Origin: Fidelibacterota bacterium
GTDB lineage: Bacteria; Bipolaricaulota; Bipolaricaulia; Bipolaricaulales; Bipolaricaulaceae
NCBI GenBank assembly: GCA_024277405.1
Contig: JAJRVI010000157.1
Coordinates: 1-5,019 of the forward strand
DNA: 5,019 nucleotides
Direction: 5' to 3'
In this document: in pieces, positions 1 through 3,692 of the stretch
Layout: every line of letters begins with the position of its first letter
How positions within the stretch are numbered: the stretch's first letter is position 1
The notes under the pieces: generated by a model
What the model saw: only the letters and a program-made list of their open reading frames with translations
Told to the model about the DNA's origin: nothing
Database searches by the model: none
Translations under genes and position numbers: made by a program

Positions 1-1
1 C

Positions 2-124
2 CTCCTCGCCCGCCACGGGACGGTGACGGTGGGGGAGACCCCGGACGCGGCCCTGCGGCTCGCGGTGGCCCTGGAGGAGGCGGCCCGGATCGCCCTGCTG
101 GCCCGCGGCCCTCAGTCGGCCTGA
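2..124 (+). CDS. Class II aldolase/adducin-family protein, C-terminal fragment
   Basis: Only the last 40 codons are inside the window; the frame is open through the left edge and stops at TGA 122-124. The fragment reads LLARHGTVTVGETPDAALRL and then VALEEAARIALLARGPQSA. This matches the end of the class II aldolase/adducin fold (L-fuculose-phosphate aldolase, L-ribulose-5-phosphate epimerase and relatives). In that family an 'xHG' histidine is a ligand of the catalytic zinc, and the final helix typically reads LEE.A+I...A. From family knowledge, the enzyme would cleave or epimerise a sugar phosphate in the cytoplasm. The substrate cannot be told from this piece. Its 3' end overlaps the 3' end of the opposite-strand gene by 13 bp, and no terminator is visible. 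Family assignment is fairly secure; the exact enzyme is not. Confidence 0.75.
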   Translation, partial: LLARHGTVTVGETPDAALRLAVALEEAARIALLARGPQSA

Positions 125-762
125 TCCCCCCTGCCGCCGAAGGCGATGAGGACGGAGAAGAAGGGTCCGCCCAGGTCCCCCGGCGGGCCGGGGAGCTCGA
201 CCGCGCCCGCCCTCCAGGGGCCGGGGAAGGCGAGGAGGTTCCCCGCGGTCACCCGGACCCCGAGCCAGTCGAGGGGCCAGAACTCCGCCGCCACGAAGGG
301 CAGGAAGAGGAAGAACCCCCGGGAGAGGTAGAGGTCGGCGGGGTCCGCGAGGGCATCGTCGAGGGAGCCGTAGGCGCGCGACCGCAGCCGGAGCTCGGCG
401 CCGCCTCCCCCGAGGAAGGCCCCCACGGCGGCGGAGAACCCCCCGCCCTCGAGGACCGCGATCTCGAACGAGGCCCCTCCCAGCCCGAGGGAGAGCTCCG
501 CCCACCTCTCGCCCGCCCGGGTGGAGCGGGAGCCGCCGAAGCCTCCCCCGCCGAACCGCAGCACGTCGCCCCCCACGCCCATCCCCCCGTAGAGGACGAG
601 GGCGCCCTCCAGCGCGGGGTAGCCCGCGGCCCCCAGGGCCGCGTTGAGTTCCGTGAGGTCCCAGAACAGGAACGCCGCCCCCGAGTAGCCGGCCCCGAAC
701 CCTCCCCCGAACCCGAGGACGCCGAGCCCTGAGATCGCCGCCGCCAACACCGCCACCCGCAT
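112..762 (-). CDS. Glycine-rich, probably exported protein of unknown function
   Basis: I do not recognise this 216-residue protein. It starts at ATG (760-762), preceded on the minus strand by GGGAGGTG five bases upstream, a strong Shine-Dalgarno sequence. The N-terminus (MRVAVLAAAISGLGVLGFGG) resembles a signal peptide with a short positive start and a hydrophobic stretch, though no clean AxA cleavage site stands out. The rest is very rich in Gly, Ala, Leu and Phe. Short alternating hydrophobic stretches (ALVLYGGMGVGGDVLRFGGG, FFLFLPFVAAEFW, GPFFSVLIAFGG) could be beta strands of an envelope protein. The protein contains no lysine, cysteine or histidine. It lies 38 bp downstream of pheS on the same strand and could be read through from it, but a functional link to tRNA charging is unlikely. 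An envelope location is inference. That the frame is real is supported by its RBS, its length and its non-random composition. Confidence 0.7.
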   Translation of the reverse strand: MRVAVLAAAISGLGVLGFGGGFGAGYSGAAFLFWDLTELNAALGAAGYPALEGALVLYGGMGVGGDVLRFGGGGFGGSRSTRAGERWAELSLGLGGASFEIAVLEGGGFSAAVGAFLGGGGAELRLRSRAYGSLDDALADPADLYLSRGFFLFLPFVAAEFWPLDWLGVRVTAGNLLAFPGPWRAGAVELPGPPGDLGGPFFSVLIAFGGRGDQAD

Positions 763-781
763 CGCACCACCTCCCGCGTTT

Positions 782-798
782 CCCGTCCCCCGGACGGG
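782..798 (-). other. Short perfect hairpin between pheS and the downstream gene
   Basis: CCCGTCC (782-788) and GGACGGG (792-798) are perfect 7-bp inverted repeats around a 3-nt loop, starting two bases past the pheS stop codon. On the minus-strand transcript the stem is followed by AAACGC and not by a U-run. It therefore does not look like a standard intrinsic terminator. It could be a weak pause or terminator, or an mRNA 3'-end stabiliser separating pheS from the Gly-rich gene. Confidence 0.4.
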
Positions 799-800
799 GA

Positions 801-1799
801 TCAGAACTGCCCCAGGAAACGGACGTCGTTCTGGAAGAAGAGGCGGATGTCATCGATCCCGTATTTCAACATGGCCATCCGCTCGATCCCCAACCCGAAG
901 GCGAACCCGGTGACCTCCTCGGGATCGTACCCGACCTCCTCGAACACCGCCGGGTCCACCATCCCCGCCCCCATGATCTCGAGCCAAGGGCCACCCCGGC
1001 GGCGGATGTGGACCTGGGCCGAGGGCTCGGTGAAGGGGAAGAAGTCGGCGGAGAAGCGCATCTCGTACCCGGGACCGAAGAACTGCCGCACGAACTCCTC
1101 GATGATCCACTTGAGATGCGCCATGGTGAGGCCCCGCTCCACCCAGAGGAGCTCCACCTGGTGGAACACGGGGAAGTGGGTGGCATCCGGGGTGTCGCGG
1201 CGGTAGCAGCGCCCGGGGCAGATGATCCGCACCGGGGGCTTCCGCGATTTCATCACCCGGATCTGGACCGGGGATGTGTGGGTGCGCAGCAGCAACCCCT
1301 CCCCGATGTAGAACGAATCCCACTCGTCCCGGGCGGGGTGATCCTCGGGGATGTTCAGGGCCTCGAAGTTGTAGTAATCGGTCTCCACCTCGGGGCCGCT
1401 CGCCACGTCGAACCCCATCTCCATGAAGATCCGCTCGATCTCGAGGCGCACCTGGGTGAGGGGGTGGAGCTTCCCCACCCCGCGCCAGACCCCGGGCAGG
1501 GTGAAGTCGTAGGCCTCCCGCCTGAGGCGCTCCGCCTCCGCGGCGGCTTGGAGCTCCGTCCTCAAACGCTCGATCTCCCCTTGGATCTCCTCCCGCAGCG
1601 CGTTCAGAAGCCTCCCGGCCTCGGCGCGCTCGGCGGGCGGGAGCTCCCGGAGCGCCGCGAAGAGCGCGGTGACGAGGCCCTTCCGCCCCAGATACCTGAT
1701 GCGCACCTCTTCCAGCTCCTTGAGGGAAGAGACGCGCCGGCCGTCCTCCTCCCACTTCTTCCTGATTTCCTCGACCCTCGTCGCGATCTCTTGGAGCAT
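801..1799 (-). CDS. pheS: Phenylalanine--tRNA ligase alpha subunit
   Basis: This is the catalytic alpha subunit of the alpha2beta2 phenylalanyl-tRNA synthetase, a cytoplasmic class II enzyme that charges tRNA(Phe) using ATP. From the start chosen here it is 332 residues, typical for bacterial PheS. Residues 1-90 are a charged helical N-terminal arm (coiled coil) containing RYLGRKG (35-41). The catalytic core begins near HPLTQV (112). LRTHTSP lies at 171-177, motif 2 at about 191-216 (RIICPGRCYRRD, then FHQVE), the EIMGAGMV segment at 274-281, and motif 3 at about 298-310 (GFAFGLGIERM). Alanine 300 in FAFG matches the Phe-pocket alanine known from E. coli PheS. The frame is open upstream to 1943, but those extra codons are proline-rich, unlike PheS, and cover the promoter and rsmD, so I place the start at ATG 1797-1799. 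pheT does not follow and must be elsewhere. Confidence 0.97.
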   Translation of the reverse strand: MLQEIATRVEEIRKKWEEDGRRVSSLKELEEVRIRYLGRKGLVTALFAALRELPPAERAEAGRLLNALREEIQGEIERLRTELQAAAEAERLRREAYDFTLPGVWRGVGKLHPLTQVRLEIERIFMEMGFDVASGPEVETDYYNFEALNIPEDHPARDEWDSFYIGEGLLLRTHTSPVQIRVMKSRKPPVRIICPGRCYRRDTPDATHFPVFHQVELLWVERGLTMAHLKWIIEEFVRQFFGPGYEMRFSADFFPFTEPSAQVHIRRRGGPWLEIMGAGMVDPAVFEEVGYDPEEVTGFAFGLGIERMAMLKYGIDDIRLFFQNDVRFLGQF

Positions 1800-1807
1800 T
1801 TCGAGGA

Positions 1808-1837
1808 GATATACCTCCGGGACCGCCCCCCTGTCAA
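1808..1837 (-). promoter_or_regulatory. Predicted sigma70-type promoter of pheS
   Basis: On the minus strand a perfect -35 hexamer TTGACA (plus positions 1832-1837) is followed after 18 bases by TATATC (1808-1813), 4 of 6 to the -10 consensus. Only eight bases separate the -10 box from the pheS ATG, so transcription would start at or within about three bases of the start codon. A GGAGG sits inside the promoter spacer, 14 bases before the ATG. That is too far for a normal Shine-Dalgarno sequence, and it would not be transcribed from this promoter. Confidence 0.55.
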
Positions 1838-1892
1838 ACCGGATCGCGACCCGCGGTAGCGGGGGGCGGTGCGGGCCGGGAAAATGGGGGAG

Positions 1893-2462
1893 ATGAGGAT
1901 CATCGGGGGGGAGAGGCGGGGACACCGTTTGGTGGAATGGCACGCCGCCGGGATAAGGCCGCTACGGGACCGGGTCCGGGCCTCCCTCTTCGACACGCTG
2001 GGGGAGCTCGTCGTCGACGCCGATTTCCTGGACCTCTTCGCGGGGACCGGGGCGGTGGGCCTCGAGGCCCTGTCCCGGGGGGCGCGGCGGGCCACCTTCG
2101 TGGACTCGTCGGGGAAGGCGATCCGCATCATCCGCGCCAACCTGCGGAAGCTCCGGTACGAAGATCGGGCTGAGGTGATGAAGGCCGATGCCCGGGAGGC
2201 CATCGTGGGACTTTGGCGGCGGGGGAGGCGCTTCGACCTCGTGTTCATGGGGGCCCCCTACTCCCAGGGCCTCACCCAGGAGGCCCTGGAATGGATGGCC
2301 GCGTACCCCATCCCCCGCGAGGGCGGCCTCGTGATCGCCGAGGTGCACAGATCGGAGGAGCTCAAACCCCGGTACGGCCCCCTCCGGCTCATCCGGGACC
2401 GGGATTACGGGGACTCCAGGCTCCTGTTCTTCGAATTTGCCCCGGGGTCAGATAGCCCGTAG
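1893..2462 (+). CDS. rsmD: RsmD-family 16S rRNA (guanine-N2) methyltransferase, altered active-site motif
   Basis: RsmD proteins use S-adenosylmethionine to methylate G966 (E. coli numbering) of 16S rRNA during 30S assembly. This 189-residue protein has the family's N-terminus MRIIGGERRG, then IRPLRDRVRASLFDTL (21-36). SAM-binding motif I DLFAGTGAVGLEALSRGA is at 47-64, and the C-terminal RDYGDSRLLFFE is at 170-181. The length is normal. The oddity is motif IV: residues 120-123 are GAPY where the family normally has D/N-P-P-Y/F, so the acidic or amide residue that contacts the target guanine amino group is a glycine. I chose ATG 1893 because family members begin at this MRI(I/V)GG. In-frame ATG 1884 and GTG 1869 would add 3 or 8 residues, and the GGGGGAG before 1893 is too close to be a good RBS, so the start is uncertain. 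The gene is divergent from pheS and is followed after 24 bp by surE, suggesting an operon. Confidence 0.9.
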   Translation: MRIIGGERRGHRLVEWHAAGIRPLRDRVRASLFDTLGELVVDADFLDLFAGTGAVGLEALSRGARRATFVDSSGKAIRIIRANLRKLRYEDRAEVMKADAREAIVGLWRRGRRFDLVFMGAPYSQGLTQEALEWMAAYPIPREGGLVIAEVHRSEELKPRYGPLRLIRDRDYGDSRLLFFEFAPGSDSP

Positions 2463-2486
2463 AATTCCCAAAAAGGGAGGGTCCCC

Positions 2487-3290
2487 GTGGGAACACCCCT
2501 TATCCTCCTCACCAACGACGACGGCTATCTCGCCCCTGGCCTCCTGGCCCTGCGCGAAGCCCTGGAGAGGTTGGGGGAGGTATGGGTATTGGCCCCCGAT
2601 CGCAATTGGTCCGCCGCCTCGCGGACCAGGGTCTTCCATAAGCCCCTCCGGGTATCCCCGGTCCGGCTCCCGGACGGGGTGTTGGTGCACATCACCAACG
2701 GCTCGCCCTCGGACTGCGTGTCCCTGGCCCTCCTCGGCCTCGCCCCGCGCCGCCCCGACGTGGTGGTCTCGGGCATAAACGCGGGGGCGAACCTGGGCCG
2801 GGACGTGACCTACTCGGGCACTGTGGCCGCCGCCATGGAAGCGGCCCAGGCCGGGATCCCCGCGCTGGCGATCTCCCAGGACCTGGGGCCGGAGGAGGGG
2901 GACGAGGAGCGGGCGCCCGATTACCAGCGGGCGGCGCGGATCGCCGCCGCGTTGGTGGAGAGGCTCCTCGCGGACAGTCCCCTCCCCCCGGGGGTGCTCC
3001 TGAACGTGAACGTCCCCTTGGCACGGCCGAAGGGGATAAAGATCACCCGCCTCGGCACCAGCATATGGCGGGATTACCTGGTCAAGGGGAAGGATCCGCG
3101 GGGACGGGACTATTACTGGCTCGCGGGCGAGATGATGCCCGCGCCCCCGCCCGGGGAGGAGGACACCGACGTGTGGGCCGTGTTCTCCGGCTACGTCTCC
3201 ATCACTCCCCTCCAGCTGGATCTCACCGACCACCGGCTACTGGAGGCGCTCCGGGCCTGGGAAACCGCCCTCAGCCTGCCCGGAGAATAG
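2487..3290 (+). CDS. surE: 5'/3'-nucleotidase SurE
   Basis: SurE is a metal-dependent phosphatase that removes phosphate from nucleoside 5'- or 3'-monophosphates. It is cytoplasmic, dimeric or tetrameric, and linked to stationary-phase survival. This 267-residue protein has the expected length and all family landmarks. LLTNDDGYLAPGL (7-19) carries the metal-binding Asp11 and Asp12. APDRNWSAAS (36-45) carries Ser42, NGSPSDCV lies at 71-78, and SGINAGANLGRD at 95-106 carries Asn98. Then follow VTYSGTVAAAMEA and the NVNVP segment, and FSGYVSITPL near the C-terminus. The start is GTG 2487-2489, with GGGAGG six bases upstream and MGTPLILLTNDD matching the usual SurE N-terminus. It probably shares a transcript with rsmD. 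Its 3' end overlaps the convergent UPF0016 gene by 20 bp. Confidence 0.96.
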   Translation: MGTPLILLTNDDGYLAPGLLALREALERLGEVWVLAPDRNWSAASRTRVFHKPLRVSPVRLPDGVLVHITNGSPSDCVSLALLGLAPRRPDVVVSGINAGANLGRDVTYSGTVAAAMEAAQAGIPALAISQDLGPEEGDEERAPDYQRAARIAAALVERLLADSPLPPGVLLNVNVPLARPKGIKITRLGTSIWRDYLVKGKDPRGRDYYWLAGEMMPAPPPGEEDTDVWAVFSGYVSITPLQLDLTDHRLLEALRAWETALSLPGE

Positions 3291-3555
3291 TCCATATCCC
3301 CAGGGCGATGAAGGTCGCGCCCGCGGCGTAGTGCAGACCCCGCATGGCCCCGGTGGGAAGATAGCGGTGCAGCGCGAACCCCAGCGCCACCGCAGCCGCG
3401 GTGCTCAGGAGCAGGGCCGTGCCGGCCCCGAGCAGCACGCTCCACGGCCCCCGGCTCGCCGCCAGGGCGAAGATGGCGAGCTGGGTCTTGTCCCCCAGCT
3501 CCGCGATGAGCACGGTCCAGAAAGAGGCGACCACCGCTTCCCATGCGATGTCCAT
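3271..3555 (-). CDS. UPF0016/GDT1 (TMEM165)-family membrane protein, single-repeat form
   Basis: This 94-residue protein belongs to the UPF0016/GDT1/TMEM165 family, whose characterised members move Mn2+ or Ca2+ across membranes, probably in exchange for protons. The diagnostic motif ELGDKTQL is at residues 19-26, inside the first membrane segment (about 7-25). Two further hydrophobic segments lie at about 37-61 and 74-91. Full-length relatives have two such halves, each with an E-x-G-D-K/R-T/S motif. This is one half, so by family logic it must form a homodimer or pair with a second small subunit not seen here. I chose ATG 3553-3555 because GGAGGT lies five bases upstream and the motif then falls where expected. 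A frame extension to 3600 would add 15 unlikely residues. The leader contains the inverted repeats described separately. Mn2+ as substrate is inference. Confidence 0.88.
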   Translation of the reverse strand: MDIAWEAVVASFWTVLIAELGDKTQLAIFALAASRGPWSVLLGAGTALLLSTAAAVALGFALHRYLPTGAMRGLHYAAGATFIALGIWTILRAG

Positions 3556-3561
3556 CGTCGA

Positions 3562-3620
3562 CCTCCGAGCGTATGAGGGGATGAACAACACCGGCGCCAA
3601 ATCATACGCGGAGGCCGGTG
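3562..3620 (-). promoter_or_regulatory. Interleaved inverted repeats; candidate SD-masking leader or operator
   Basis: Read on the minus strand toward the UPF0016 gene, four elements follow in order: CACCGGC (3620-3614), GCGTATGA (3609-3602), GCCGGTG (3595-3589) and TCATACGC (3576-3569). The first and third pair perfectly (7 bp), as do the second and fourth (8 bp). This is the crossed order of an H-type pseudoknot. The 8-bp stem can be lengthened: CCTCC (3614-3610), directly before GCGTATGA, is complementary to the Shine-Dalgarno GGAGG (3566-3562), leaving a two-base bulge. That gives 13 pairs hiding the RBS. A TATGAT (3606-3601) inside the region could instead be the gene's -10 box. In that case the repeats would act as DNA operator sites and not as RNA. 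The pairing is seen directly; function is inferred. Confidence 0.45.
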
Positions 3621-3692
3621 AAACTCAGCCTGGATCGGCGGTGTAAATGGAGTACGATGTTTCAACTTTTCCGAAAGGTAGGTGTTTTCAGC
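3621..3692 (+). promoter_or_regulatory. Upstream region of the alanine-repeat gene
   Basis: This AT-richer stretch should contain the promoter of the exported alanine-repeat gene. AGGTAGGT (3676-3683) lies nine bases before the ATG and is a plausible Shine-Dalgarno sequence. TACGAT (3653-3658) is a possible -10 box, but no convincing -35 box accompanies it, so I do not call a promoter precisely. A short CTTT/AAAG stem (3666-3677) precedes the ribosome binding site. Confidence 0.35.

Noticed and set aside
782..798. A classical intrinsic terminator after pheS.
   Set aside because: The stem is good, but no U-run follows on the minus-strand transcript.
1008..1859. A 283-codon plus-strand open frame antisense to pheS.
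   Set aside because: pheS on the minus strand is unmistakable by its class II synthetase motifs; the antisense product has the His/Leu/Pro-rich look of a GC-rich shadow frame.
1800..1943. N-terminal extension of PheS by 48 residues.
   Set aside because: The extension is Pro/His-rich with no resemblance to PheS, overlaps the rsmD start on the other strand, and covers a near-consensus promoter.
2448..3233. A 261-codon minus-strand open frame opposite surE.
   Set aside because: SurE motifs, an RBS and operon position fix the plus strand as coding; the antisense product shows no recognisable domain.
3556..3600. Fifteen-residue N-terminal extension of the UPF0016 protein.
   Set aside because: The internal ATG at 3555 has a well-spaced GGAGGT, and the extension would run through the predicted leader structure.
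3562..3620. A yybP-ykoY manganese riboswitch.
   Set aside because: The expected conserved loop sequences and three-way-junction layout are not visible; only the crossed inverted repeats are.
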